Below are positions 1-6,879 of a DNA stretch of 11,203 nt, one piece after another. Both the position numbers and the translations under genes were made by a program. How positions within the stretch are numbered: position 1 is the first letter of the stretch; each line of letters opens with the position of its first letter. The stretch lies in the NCBI GenBank assembly GCA_026193435.1, contig JAPHUN010000351.1, forward strand, positions 1 through 11,203, written 5' to 3'. The notes under the pieces were generated by a model, which saw only the letters and a program-made list of their open reading frames with translations, had not been told where the DNA came from and ran no database searches. Source of the DNA: Chlorobium sp. (GTDB lineage: Bacteria; Bacteroidota; Chlorobiia; Chlorobiales; Chlorobiaceae).

Positions 1-21
1 GGTGTTCGTTTTGGTTTCTGA
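1..21 (+). CDS. C-terminal tail of an upstream gene, possibly an outer-membrane beta-barrel protein
   Basis: Frame 1 reads GVRFGF and then TGA at 19-21. Alternating hydrophobic/aromatic residues ending in a terminal phenylalanine are the usual beta-signal of outer-membrane barrel proteins, so this could be the last strand of a porin or TonB-type receptor. Only six codons are visible and the identification is an inference. The terminator at 87-116 fits a gene ending just upstream. The other forward frames are also open here, but both continue through that terminator, which makes them less likely. Confidence 0.3.
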   Translation, partial: GVRFGF

Positions 22-28
22 ACGCAGC

Positions 29-56
29 TTTCACCAAATCACAAAACGTGGTGAAA
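29..56 (+). repeat. Stem-loop in the 3' region of the upstream gene
   Basis: TTTCACCA (29-36) pairs perfectly with TGGTGAAA (49-56) around a 12-nt loop. No T tract follows, so it is not itself a terminator. It may protect the 3' end of the upstream transcript. Confidence 0.4.
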
Positions 57-86
57 AGGTTGTCAGAAAGGTCAGCCAAAAATGCC

Positions 87-116
87 AAAAGGCCACTTTT
101 TCAGGTGGCCTTTTTT
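87..116 (+). terminator. Rho-independent terminator
   Basis: AAAAGGCCAC (87-96) pairs with GTGGCCTTTT (105-114) around an 8-nt loop, giving a 10-bp stem with a GC-rich core, and the descending arm runs into a T tract. The A-rich left side makes it potentially bidirectional. It ends the transcript entering from the left edge and separates it from the deacylase gene. Confidence 0.85.
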
Positions 117-254
117 ATTGTTTTTTTTGGCTTTCATTAGGTATTGTTCTCTGCGTACTCTTACATTTCAAGGATAAGGAGTGCTGATTACTGTTCTGTT
201 TTTGTTGGAGAGGTACTGCGTGTATTCATCAATTCATCGTACAAGGGGGCAGCT

Positions 255-716
255 ATGCCGATCAGCAAATTGAGAGATTTCCTTGACAGTCATCACATCA
301 GGTACTTCATTATCAGTCATTCTCCTGCCTACACCGCGCAGGAGATTGCCGCAGCTGCGCATGTTCCGGGAAAAGAGCTTGCCAAAACCGTTATGGTGAC
401 TATTGACGGCAAGTTGGCTCTGGCAGTGCTTCCGGCCTCGGACAAGCTGGATTTTGACAAGTTGAAGGATGCTGCCGGCACAAGAAATGTAGAGCTGGCC
501 GCGGAAGAGGATTTCGCTGACATGTTTCCCGGTTGTGAGGTAGGGGCCATGCCCCCTTTCGGGAATCTGTACGGTATGAAAACCTATGTGGCTGAGGAAC
601 TTGCCGAGGATGATGAAATTGTGTTCAATGCCGGTAACCACAATGAGCTTCTGCGGCTTTCCTATGCGGATTTCGAGCGTCTGGTCAACCCTGAGGTGGT
701 CAGGATTTCTGTCTGA
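255..716 (+). CDS. YbaK/ProXp-family aminoacyl-tRNA deacylase
   Basis: The 153-residue protein is a stand-alone YbaK / prolyl-tRNA synthetase-associated domain. Members hydrolyse mischarged aminoacyl-tRNAs (Cys-, Ala-, Ser- or Thr-tRNA, depending on subfamily) in trans in the cytoplasm. The family's conserved lysine is seen at K44 in ELAKTVMV. The glycine/proline loop GAMPPFGN lies at 97-104 and the C-terminal GNHNE at 127-131. Length matches single-domain members. ATG 255 is chosen because GGGGG lies at about 245-249, 5-9 nt upstream, and the domain begins right there; the frame stays open back to 144, but that extension (VFVGEVLRV...) is not family-like. It appears monocistronic, with a terminator upstream and about 200 bp to the next gene. 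Which mischarged tRNA it edits cannot be told from the sequence. Confidence 0.9.
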   Translation: MPISKLRDFLDSHHIRYFIISHSPAYTAQEIAAAAHVPGKELAKTVMVTIDGKLALAVLPASDKLDFDKLKDAAGTRNVELAAEEDFADMFPGCEVGAMPPFGNLYGMKTYVAEELAEDDEIVFNAGNHNELLRLSYADFERLVNPEVVRISV

Positions 717-913
717 GGAGCGTCCGGAGGACGGAAAATAGCCGATTTCTGCGGATCATGCAGGCAGGTTCGGGTTTATCCATACAGAAATGTTACCTTT
801 GACGCACTAACCCGCGGCTTGAAGTATACGGCTTGTGATGTCGATTTTGCATGCCGGACGAGGATGTTTTTCCCGGCCGCTGACTTCGGAATGTATGATG
901 TAGCAGACAAGGT

Positions 914-2059
914 ATGAAAATAGCTCTCTATGCCGGGACCTACGTAAAAGATAAAGACGGGGCGGTAAGGACCATGTATCAACTTGTGGCCTCGTTTCTG
1001 AAAGAAGGGCACGAGGTGGTTGTATGGTCGCCTGATTTTTCTTCGGATGACGTCCGTCAGGAGACGGTGATCGCTATGCCTTCTGTTCCGATACCCCTTT
1101 ACCCTGACTATCGTCTCGGTTTTTATACAGCGGCAACTGAAAAGCAGCTGGATGAGTTCATGCCGGACATTGTTCAGATTTCCACACCTGATATCATAGG
1201 CCGCAGGTTTCTGAAGTATGCAGGGACACGGGGCCTGCCTGTTGTCAGCGTCTATCACACCGATTTTCCTTCATATCTTTCCTATTACCATCTCGGGTTT
1301 GCAGAAAACGTGGTGTGGAAGTATTTGCGGAAGTTCTACAATGCCTGCGATAGCCTGTTTGTTCCGACAAAGCAGATGAAATCCAGGCTCGAATCCAGAG
1401 GGATGGAACACGTTGAAATCTGGGGAAGGGGAATCGACAGAGAGTTGTTCAACCCCTCCCGAAGGTCTGCTTCACGTCGTGATACCTGGGGTGCGGGAAG
1501 CAAGACGGTCATAGCGTATGCCGGAAGATTTGTCTGGTACAAGGATATTCATATGGTGATCGCTGTCTATGAGCGCTTCATGAAGAGCGATCTTTCCGGG
1601 GAAGTTCTTTTTGTCATGATTGGCTCAGGGCCTGAAGAGGATGAACTGCGTCGAAGAATGCCTGAAGCTGTATTTCCCGGATACCTTGTCGGCACCGATC
1701 TGCCTGAAGCGTATGCCAGCAGCGATCTGATGCTTTTCCCGTCGACAACCGAGGCTTTCGGCAATGTCGTTCTTGAAGGTTTTTCCTCCGGTATTCCCGC
1801 CGTGGTGTCAAATGAAGGTGGCTGTCAGGAGCTGGTCGAGCGGGCGGATGGAGGGTTTGTGGCTGAAGCGGGTGATCAGGATCAGTTTTATGACTATTGC
1901 GTCCGGCTGATAAAGGACAGGGAGCTTTTCGAGAGGAAGCGTCAAAACGGACTCGCATTCGCCGAAACCATGTCCTGGCCGGTTATCAACGGAGCGCTTA
2001 TTAAGCGTTACAGGGAGATTATCGCGGGGAAGGTAGTAGGAGAGAAAGTGAAAAGGTAA
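914..2059 (+). CDS. GT4-family glycosyltransferase (MgtA/SqdX-like group)
   Basis: The 381-residue retaining glycosyltransferase has the GT-B fold of family GT4. The N-terminal acceptor domain opens with MKIALYAGTYVKDKDG, and its second half carries YHTDFPSY at 114-121. The WGRGIDRELFNP segment at 170-181 marks the domain junction and is characteristic of the MgtA/SqdX-like branch (GDP-mannose-dependent mannosyltransferases and sulfoquinovosyltransferases). The C-terminal donor domain has the EX7E motif (E280 and E288, in EAFGNVVLE). No transmembrane segment is evident, so it probably acts at the inner face of the membrane on a lipid or glycan acceptor. The start is ATG 914, with an in-frame TGA at 896-898; AAGG lies almost against the ATG, which is poor Shine-Dalgarno spacing. 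The sugar donor and acceptor cannot be assigned, and nothing nearby looks like a polysaccharide cluster. Confidence 0.88.
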   Translation: MKIALYAGTYVKDKDGAVRTMYQLVASFLKEGHEVVVWSPDFSSDDVRQETVIAMPSVPIPLYPDYRLGFYTAATEKQLDEFMPDIVQISTPDIIGRRFLKYAGTRGLPVVSVYHTDFPSYLSYYHLGFAENVVWKYLRKFYNACDSLFVPTKQMKSRLESRGMEHVEIWGRGIDRELFNPSRRSASRRDTWGAGSKTVIAYAGRFVWYKDIHMVIAVYERFMKSDLSGEVLFVMIGSGPEEDELRRRMPEAVFPGYLVGTDLPEAYASSDLMLFPSTTEAFGNVVLEGFSSGIPAVVSNEGGCQELVERADGGFVAEAGDQDQFYDYCVRLIKDRELFERKRQNGLAFAETMSWPVINGALIKRYREIIAGKVVGEKVKR

Positions 2060-2104
2060 AAGTCAAAAGGCAGAAGGAGAGAATGTGACGAGAAAAAAAC
2101 AAAC

Positions 2105-2168
2105 TGGCTGGTTGGCTGGATAGCTCAATGGCTCAATAGCTGGATAGCTTAATAGCTAAATGGCTAAA
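2105..2168 (+). repeat. Degenerate 8-bp tandem array (TRGCTNRA), 8 units
   Basis: Eight in-phase octamers run without a gap: TGGCTGGT, TGGCTGGA, TAGCTCAA, TGGCTCAA, TAGCTGGA, TAGCTTAA, TAGCTAAA, TGGCTAAA. TRGCT is invariant and only the last three positions vary. The array lies in the gap between the convergent glycosyltransferase and hydrolase genes. No protein reading is sensible because many units contain TAG. It looks like a decayed or slowly drifting minisatellite. Confidence 0.85.
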
Positions 2169-2210
2169 TGGTAACTCAGCCCCCTAACACATCCCACTCT
2201 CCCCGTCTTC

Positions 2211-2238
2211 CAATATTCATTATTCAATTGTCAATAGT
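2211..2238. repeat. Degenerate 7-bp tandem array, 4 units
   Basis: Four in-phase heptamers, CAATATT, CATTATT, CAATTGT and CAATAGT, follow the 8-bp array by about 40 bp in the same convergent gap. They share CAWTNKT. A fifth partial unit (CATTTCC) follows. The region immediately precedes the stop of the minus-strand hydrolase gene. Confidence 0.6.
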
Positions 2239-2247
2239 CATTTCCCC

Positions 2248-3312
2248 TCATCGCTGTTGTCCTGTCTGCTTGTCCATTGGATAGGGTTCCATGATGTAAC
2301 CGAGGCAGTCCTGATGGATAATCGTTCTGTTTTTCGTAAACATTGACGGTATCAGAGGTTTTCTTGTTATGAGGGCATTGTTTTCAGTAATGATGTAGTT
2401 GCCCGTAACGTCTCGGTTGTCGTTATCTGTTATCTGCAGCGTGCAGTTTTTCGCCCTTGTGACGCCAAGTTTTGTTCCTGCCGGCACAGTGGTGAAATTA
2501 AGTTCTTCAAGATCATTCCTGAAACACATATCGACATTCTGCCTGCAGTTGCCGAACCCGAGATGTGCATTGTCGGGAACGGATATTTTTGCAATGGTAT
2601 GATAGATTTCACTCTGTTTGTTCGACGGTGGGCTGAAAAGCTCACCTGCAGGCATGGTGAGAGATTGGAGAAGGTAGTTGCAGACGTGGTTGAGCCCCCT
2701 GACATCTCCGGAAAAACCGCATTCGAGGGTGACCGAAGGACAGTGACGCGAGAGAGCCATCGAGATCACTTCATGAGGCTCGGTAAAATAAACGATTGTT
2801 TTACTGAATCTCCGGGCCAGATGTATATATGAGGGATCGGCTCGGTTAATACAGGTATAATGAGGGTTCTTCCCTGTATTGTTGTGTATATCTATGGCGG
2901 CATACAGCGGTTCTTCAGAGAGTTTTTCAAGAACAGTTCCGGCAAGACGGTGTTCCGGAAGGAGGCCGCTGTTCCATATGCGATTGTAATCGGGTTCGTT
3001 TTCAAGTCTGCGCAGCCCTTTTTTTGCCGCGGCGATATTGCCGATAAAGAGAATGATACCTCTCGGTGCAGGTCTGGAGGTGAGGTTAAGTTCCTTGATG
3101 AGATGCTGGATGGCGAGAAAACCTGTAATTTCATTGCCGTGCAGAAGTATCGAGATGAATATCGGTGGGGAGACCTCGCCTTCGATGTAGATAAGGGACG
3201 GGCCCGGGAGGATCGAATCGAGCTTTTCTACCGGGATATCGGCCAGATGTTCCGGAATGGCGTTGTACAGATTCAGTTCCGGTGATGCTGTCGCCTTGTT
3301 CAGATTTTCCAT
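2248..3312 (-). CDS. M14-type zinc hydrolase of the succinylglutamate desuccinylase/aspartoacylase family
   Basis: The 354-residue metal-dependent amidohydrolase belongs to the AstE/aspartoacylase branch of the carboxypeptidase-like M14 fold. Visible signatures are HGNE (H58, E61) and DIHNNTG (H143), giving the three zinc ligands, NR at 110-111 for substrate carboxylate binding, and TLECG with the likely catalytic glutamate E197. The roughly 120 residues after the catalytic domain match the usual C-terminal beta domain. No signal peptide is seen, so it is cytoplasmic. Family members remove acyl groups from amino acids or cleave C-terminal amides; the substrate here is unknown. Its ATG overlaps the last 13 bp of the upstream ligase gene (ATG at 3312, ligase TGA at 3300-3302) and has no clear Shine-Dalgarno of its own, so translational coupling is likely. 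The shared context suggests related substrates for the two enzymes. Confidence 0.88.
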   Translation of the reverse strand: MENLNKATASPELNLYNAIPEHLADIPVEKLDSILPGPSLIYIEGEVSPPIFISILLHGNEITGFLAIQHLIKELNLTSRPAPRGIILFIGNIAAAKKGLRRLENEPDYNRIWNSGLLPEHRLAGTVLEKLSEEPLYAAIDIHNNTGKNPHYTCINRADPSYIHLARRFSKTIVYFTEPHEVISMALSRHCPSVTLECGFSGDVRGLNHVCNYLLQSLTMPAGELFSPPSNKQSEIYHTIAKISVPDNAHLGFGNCRQNVDMCFRNDLEELNFTTVPAGTKLGVTRAKNCTLQITDNDNRDVTGNYIITENNALITRKPLIPSMFTKNRTIIHQDCLGYIMEPYPMDKQTGQQR

Positions 3313-4739
3313 GTGTGTACCGGTTTCTGTTGATTCTGGTTCTCGTGGTAGACATGTGTCATCTCCTGAAATCGCGGACCGTGACGGTTGATGTATGCCT
3401 TTTGCCAGAAAGCACCGGTTCTGCCGGATATGACTCTTTGCCTGAGTATTTCATGAAGATTATATGCTATCGGCTCTTTTTCAATGCCTTTTTTCTTTAA
3501 AGAGCGGCCTGCTCCGGGGAGAAGTTCCTCCAGGAGGATTTCCCTGACGGGAATACGCTTTCCTTTTCTCCATACGATTTGCGCATCGAGTCCCTTTTTG
3601 GCGGCCAGGTAAAAGTTATTTCTGGCATCTTCAAAAGATACTTCCTGTTCTATCGGGTTTTTCTGTTCGAGCAGATGGTACATCGTCCCGTAGAAAAAAA
3701 GGATATTCGCTACCGTGTCCGGGATAGAGGGGCCGGCAGACGGCACTCGGTGTTCGATTCTCAAATGCGGCGTTCCGGAGTCGCTCAGGCCGATCAACGG
3801 GCGGTTCCAGCGCCAGATTGTGCCGTTGTGAAGTCTCAGATGATTGAGCCGGTTGAAATCTTCCTCGAATGTTTCGGGGAGAAGTATGGGAAAACCGTCA
3901 AGATTTTCAAGAAAGACTTCCCGTAAAGAGTTCCGCACATAACCACTGCCGAATGTCACTCTTGATATAACCCTGCCGGATTTATCGCAGAAGGAGGGGA
4001 TGTTTACCGCCTGTTCAAAGAGTGGTATTCTGGTTTCATCCCAGAGTTCTTTTCCGAAAAGAAAAGGGGAATTCGCAGTGAGCGCTACCATAGGGGCAGA
4101 AAGAATCTGGGCAATGTTGTAGTGCCTGGCTGCAGTTTCAGGAGAAACCTGAAGATGTATCTGAAGAGATGTCGTCGCAGCCTCGGCCATGACATCATGG
4201 TGTGTGACAGTAAGAGTTTCCCGTTCTCCTTCGATATGGATTTTCAGCGGTTCGCGTTTTCTGGAACGGAGTATCTCACGATTCAGTGCCGCGAATCGTT
4301 GCAAGGAAGATATATGCTCCAGAGTGAGCATTCTGTCTTCGATAGTTGGAAGAATCCCTATCATCAGTACCCGGCAATTCATGGTTTCGGCATGATGAAT
4401 ACAGGAACGCCATGTTTTTGAAAGCTCTTCCTGCAGATAGGCCGGGAGGTTTTTGTCAAGAGGGTGAGGCCGGGTATTTATTTCAAAATTATATTTCGAC
4501 AGCTCCGCTACAACGAGATTGCTGTTAACTTTCTCAAGAAACTCCTCGTTTCGGGGCGCCGGTGTGTAGTTTTCGTTCACCAGCCAGCCTTCAAGTTCAA
4601 AGCCGCACACTTCTCCGGATTTTTCGAAAACCTCCGAAGAAAACCAGTCCATCAGAATTTTTGTCTCTTTTCTCAGATTTTCCCGGAACTGACGAAAGTC
4701 CGCTTCGCTGAAGAAGCTGTGTCGAATATCACTGCCCAT
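3300..4739 (-). CDS. GCS2-family glutamate-cysteine ligase-like ATP-dependent carboxylate-amine ligase
   Basis: The protein has 479 residues from ATG 4739. Hallmarks of the GCS2 family are the opening strand GFELEGWL (46-53), ELSKYNFEINTRP (79-91), SLQIHLQ (191-197), TANSPFLFG (221-229) followed by ETRIPLFEQ, and the late LRIEHRVPSAGPS block. Such enzymes activate a glutamate carboxylate with ATP and join it to an amine; cysteine is the classical acceptor, but many bacterial homologues have unknown acceptors. Green sulfur bacteria are known for N-methyl-bacillithiol rather than glutathione, so a true glutathione role is doubtful. The frame is open to another ATG at 4781, inside the preceding gene, but those 14 residues (MVQRYAVNGC...) look like out-of-frame crotonase sequence, and neither start has a strong Shine-Dalgarno. 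The 3' end overlaps the M14 hydrolase by 13 bp. Confidence 0.85.
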   Translation of the reverse strand: MGSDIRHSFFSEADFRQFRENLRKETKILMDWFSSEVFEKSGEVCGFELEGWLVNENYTPAPRNEEFLEKVNSNLVVAELSKYNFEINTRPHPLDKNLPAYLQEELSKTWRSCIHHAETMNCRVLMIGILPTIEDRMLTLEHISSLQRFAALNREILRSRKREPLKIHIEGERETLTVTHHDVMAEAATTSLQIHLQVSPETAARHYNIAQILSAPMVALTANSPFLFGKELWDETRIPLFEQAVNIPSFCDKSGRVISRVTFGSGYVRNSLREVFLENLDGFPILLPETFEEDFNRLNHLRLHNGTIWRWNRPLIGLSDSGTPHLRIEHRVPSAGPSIPDTVANILFFYGTMYHLLEQKNPIEQEVSFEDARNNFYLAAKKGLDAQIVWRKGKRIPVREILLEELLPGAGRSLKKKGIEKEPIAYNLHEILRQRVISGRTGAFWQKAYINRHGPRFQEMTHVYHENQNQQKPVHTWKI

Positions 4740-4759
4740 AGTGTTTGTTGTACACCCGT

Positions 4760-5563
4760 TTACTGCGTAACGCTGCACCATGCAGGAGAGCGTTTTTCCA
4801 TAAATGCATCGATTCCTTCTTTTGCATCCCCTGCTGCCAAATTCTCAACCATCACCTGACAGCAGTATCGATATGCATCCTCTGTATTCATGTCAATCTG
4901 CTTATAAAAAGCCTGTTTGCCGATTTTGAGGGCCAGGGGTGATTTTGAGGCTATTTTTTTCGCCAGATCAAGTGTTGCCTGGTCAAGTTGTTCGATAGGC
5001 ACCAGCCGGTTGATGAGGCCTGTTTCATAGGCCCGTTGAGCCGAGATCAGATCTCCCGACAATAACATTTCCATTGCATGCTTTTTTGAAACATTTCGAG
5101 ATAATGCCACCATAGGCGTAGAACAAAAAAGTCCGATAGAAACGCCCGGTGTAGCAAATCCTGCGTTGTTTTCTGCGACAGCCAGATCACAGCTCGCGAC
5201 AAGCTGACAGCCTGCAGCAGTAGCAATGCCATGGACCTTTGCTATTACCGGCTTGGGTGAACCGGTAATTGTTAACATCAAACTGGCGCAACGGTCAAAA
5301 ATTTTCTCATGAAACGTTGTATCCGGACTGCTTCGCAGTTCTTGTAAATCGTGGCCGGCGCAAAATCCTTTTCCTGATCCAGCCAGAATAATAACCCTGA
5401 CAAAAGAATCAGCAGACAGGATTTCAAATGCCCGGATCAAAGCTTCCATGCATTCGATGGACAAAGCATTGTAGGCTTTCGGCCTGTTGATGGTGATGTG
5501 GCCAATGCCATGCGCATCTTTTTTGATGAGTACGGTTTCAGACATGTGTTGCTTATCAGACAT
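4760..5563 (-). CDS. Crotonase-fold protein, ECHDC3-like (enoyl-CoA hydratase/isomerase superfamily)
   Basis: The 267-residue crotonase-superfamily protein has the CoA-binding NRPKAYNAL strand (26-34), FCAGHDL (67-73, oxyanion-hole region) and HGIATAAGCQLVASCDLAVA (111-130). FATPGVSIGLFCSTP (136-150) is the signature of the ECHDC3 subgroup. At the two positions holding catalytic glutamates in classical enoyl-CoA hydratase (E144 and E164 of the rat enzyme) this protein has Q120 and G140 by my alignment, so ordinary hydratase activity is unlikely. The start is ATG 5563, supported by GGAGGG on the minus strand (5570-5575) six bases upstream; the second ATG, seven codons in, is less favoured. It is first in a minus-strand operon with the ligase (20-bp gap) and hydrolase. 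Its reaction is unknown; it may act on an acyl-CoA feeding the downstream pair. Confidence 0.88.
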   Translation of the reverse strand: MSDKQHMSETVLIKKDAHGIGHITINRPKAYNALSIECMEALIRAFEILSADSFVRVIILAGSGKGFCAGHDLQELRSSPDTTFHEKIFDRCASLMLTITGSPKPVIAKVHGIATAAGCQLVASCDLAVAENNAGFATPGVSIGLFCSTPMVALSRNVSKKHAMEMLLSGDLISAQRAYETGLINRLVPIEQLDQATLDLAKKIASKSPLALKIGKQAFYKQIDMNTEDAYRYCCQVMVENLAAGDAKEGIDAFMEKRSPAWCSVTQ

Positions 5564-5569
5564 TCGGGT

Positions 5570-5575
5570 CCCTCC
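5570..5575 (-). promoter_or_regulatory. Ribosome binding site of the crotonase-fold gene
   Basis: GGAGGG on the minus strand lies 6 nt before ATG 5563. It is the strongest Shine-Dalgarno in the window and fixes the start over the in-frame ATG seven codons downstream. Confidence 0.75.
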
Positions 5576-5595
5576 GGAATGAAAAAGAATTTACG

Positions 5596-5621
5596 AGAGT
5601 ACTCTATTCAGGAATATATTC
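5596..5621. promoter_or_regulatory. Paired 10-bp palindromes upstream of the minus-strand operon
   Basis: AGAGTACTCT (5596-5605) and GAATATATTC (5612-5621) are both perfect palindromes, centred 16 bp apart and 20-60 bp upstream of the operon's ribosome binding site. That placement suits operator sites, but the two differ in sequence and short palindromes arise by chance in AT-rich DNA. A weak promoter (TTGAAT, 16 bp, TACTCT on the minus strand) would overlap them. Confidence 0.25.
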
Positions 5622-5632
5622 AACATAAGTAA

Positions 5633-5776
5633 AGGGCTCCTCTATTAATTTGTTGCGCGACCCGAATACTACGTTGGTCGGTGCTCGAAATCCTCATGTA
5701 CTCTGTGTACACTCCGGTTTCTGTGCTCCGTCCGCCTTGTCTTCAGTTCGCTCACGACAATTAATAGAGGTGCCCT
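5633..5776. mobile_element. MITE-like element, copy 1 (complete, 144 bp)
   Basis: Left end AGGGCTCCTCTATTAATT (5633-5650) and right end AATTAATAGAGGTGCCCT (5759-5776) are terminal inverted repeats matching at 17 of 18 positions, with looser complementarity continuing inward. The core (5680-5720) contains TGTAC and GTACA arms around a short loop, nested inside GAAATC/GGTTTC, so a transcript would fold into a long hairpin. There is no coding capacity. The flanks are AA on both sides, so a 2-bp target duplication is possible but not demonstrable. The core recurs at 5821-5861 and 6791-6831. No transposase gene for it is present. Confidence 0.7.
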
Positions 5777-5781
5777 AAACC

Positions 5782-5862
5782 GCTATTAATTTATTCTGTG
5801 ATTGAATTGCTTCGTTGAGCGGTGCTCGAAATCCTCATGTGCTCTCTGTAGACTCCGGTTTA
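5782..5862. mobile_element. MITE-like element, copy 2 (left-end fragment)
   Basis: The fragment begins GCTATTAATTT a few bases after copy 1 ends. The 41-bp core (5821-5861) differs from copy 1 at three positions, and homology stops after CTCCGGTTT, so the right inverted repeat is lost. It is closest to copy 3: positions 5805-5861 and 6775-6831 differ at about 4 of 57. It has the same orientation as copy 1. Confidence 0.6.
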
Positions 5863-6025
5863 TCCGACAGCTTTGAGGTTGTGAAAGAAATCGCCGATAG
5901 CTTTATAGCACTGCATAGTCGAATGTCAAGGAGTATGACTTTCAGCTGCTCTGCGTTATCAGAAATGCGGTAATTTTATAACTTCTTGTAAAGGCGTTTC
6001 ATGCAATGCGTAAGATTCAGGGATT
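5863..6025. other. Upstream region of the SIMPL gene
   Basis: Together with the elements to its left this makes a gene-free stretch of about 450 bp. Past the repeat fragment I see no gene. A possible weak promoter is TTATCA (5956-5961), 15 bp, TATAAC (5977-5982), about 43 bp before the SIMPL start codon. A 12-codon frame at 5935-5973 follows AAGGAG but is too short to credit. Confidence 0.3.
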
Positions 6026-6745
6026 ATGAAAGAAAAAAGAATTGCAGAATCCTTTATTCTAGGTGCACTGCTTTGTGCAGGGCTGATTATATCGTCGTAT
6101 GTAGTATCTGAAGGATTTACTCGTTTCAAAGCGTTTGAAAGGACGGTTGTTGTGAAAGGATTGTCCGAGCGCGAAGTATCCGCAGATATAGCTATCTGGC
6201 CCGTTACGTTTACCGTCGCGGCTGATGATCTTTCTTTTCTGGTCGCGACTCTGAAAGACCAGAACGACGTTGTCGTTGCTTTTCTCAGGCAGAAGGGGAT
6301 AGCTCAAAAAGAGATTTCAGTATCCGCACCTTCAATTATCGATCGTCAGGCGACGGGATATGGTAATGCGAACAGCTATCGTTATCGGTACGCAGGCAGT
6401 TCAACAGTGAACGTCTATACGGAAAACATCGAAAAGGTCAGGTTGGCAAGGGGTGAACTCAGTGATCTCGGCGCAAAGGGGGTGGCGATTTCAGGAGAGA
6501 ATTACCAGGCGCGTTCCGAGTACCTGTATACAAAACTCAACGAGGTTAAACCTGCAATGATTGAAGAAGCAACCAGCAACGCCAGAGCTGTCGCAGAAAA
6601 GTTTGCCGAAGATTCCGGCAGTCGTCTCGGTAAGATCAAGCGTGCAAGTCAAGGTCAGTTTTCCATAATGGACAGAGACAGCAATACCCCGTATATGAAA
6701 AAAGTAAGGGTTGTTTCAACGCTGGAATATTATCTGGTTGACTAA
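6026..6745 (+). CDS. SIMPL-domain (DUF541) protein, membrane-anchored
   Basis: The 239-residue protein has one hydrophobic segment at about 9-28 (FILGALLCAGLIISSYVV) and then a SIMPL domain, opening with VVVKGLSEREVSADIAIWPVTF (about 41-62). It also has the family's pattern of a helix after the ADD segment, SVSAPSIID, an alternating TVNVYTENIEKV strand-helix, and a long EATSNARAVAEKFAEDSG helix. SIMPL proteins are periplasmic or surface proteins related to E. coli YggE; their biochemical role is poorly defined and they are often linked to oxidative or envelope stress. The hydrophobic segment lacks a clear cleavage site, so it is probably an N-terminal anchor. AGGGA just before ATG 6026 is a close-spaced ribosome binding site. 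The gene stands alone and is bracketed by MITE-like copies, the downstream one beginning one base after the stop codon. Confidence 0.85.
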   Translation: MKEKRIAESFILGALLCAGLIISSYVVSEGFTRFKAFERTVVVKGLSEREVSADIAIWPVTFTVAADDLSFLVATLKDQNDVVVAFLRQKGIAQKEISVSAPSIIDRQATGYGNANSYRYRYAGSSTVNVYTENIEKVRLARGELSDLGAKGVAISGENYQARSEYLYTKLNEVKPAMIEEATSNARAVAEKFAEDSGSRLGKIKRASQGQFSIMDRDSNTPYMKKVRVVSTLEYYLVD

Positions 6746-6746
6746 T

Positions 6747-6871
6747 GGGCGCCTCTATAGTTATTTCATATCTCAATTGCTTTGTTGAGCAGTGCTCGAA
6801 ATCCTCATGTACTCTCTGTACACTCCGGTTTCTGCGCTTCAACCGCTGATGACAATACAGAGAGATGCTCT
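6747..6871. mobile_element. MITE-like element, copy 3 (decayed)
   Basis: Left end GGGCGCCTCTAT (6747-6758) matches the copy 1 left repeat; the 41-bp core (6791-6831) differs from copy 1 at two positions. The right end GACAATACAGAGAGATGCTC (6851-6870) is a degenerate version of the copy 1 right repeat. It fills the gap between the SIMPL stop codon and the receptor gene, so its hairpin would lie in the SIMPL 3' UTR and in the receptor leader. Confidence 0.6.
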
Positions 6872-6879
6872 CATACTCT

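Noticed and set aside
2..187. Forward open frame at the left edge
   Set aside because: It runs through the strong terminator at 87-116 and turns into T-rich, Phe/Leu-rich translation; no family resemblance.
144..254. 37-codon N-terminal extension of the YbaK-type deacylase
   Set aside because: The family domain begins at ATG 255, which has its own ribosome binding site; the extension has no family-like features.
776..1258. 160-codon minus-strand frame across the glycosyltransferase start
   Set aside because: Antisense shadow of the glycosyltransferase; Cys/Arg-rich with no family resemblance.
4740..4781. 14-codon N-terminal extension of the GCS2-like ligase
   Set aside because: It overlaps the end of the crotonase gene, lacks a ribosome binding site and reads like out-of-frame sequence. 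It remains possible if the two genes are coupled.
5935..5973. 12-codon ORF after AAGGAG upstream of the SIMPL gene
   Set aside because: Too short, no recognisable leader-peptide pattern, and the Shine-Dalgarno spacing is only about one base.
5680..6831. The three recurring 41-bp cores as a CRISPR array
   Set aside because: The copies are irregularly spaced, separated by a gene, and flanked by element-specific inverted ends rather than spacers.
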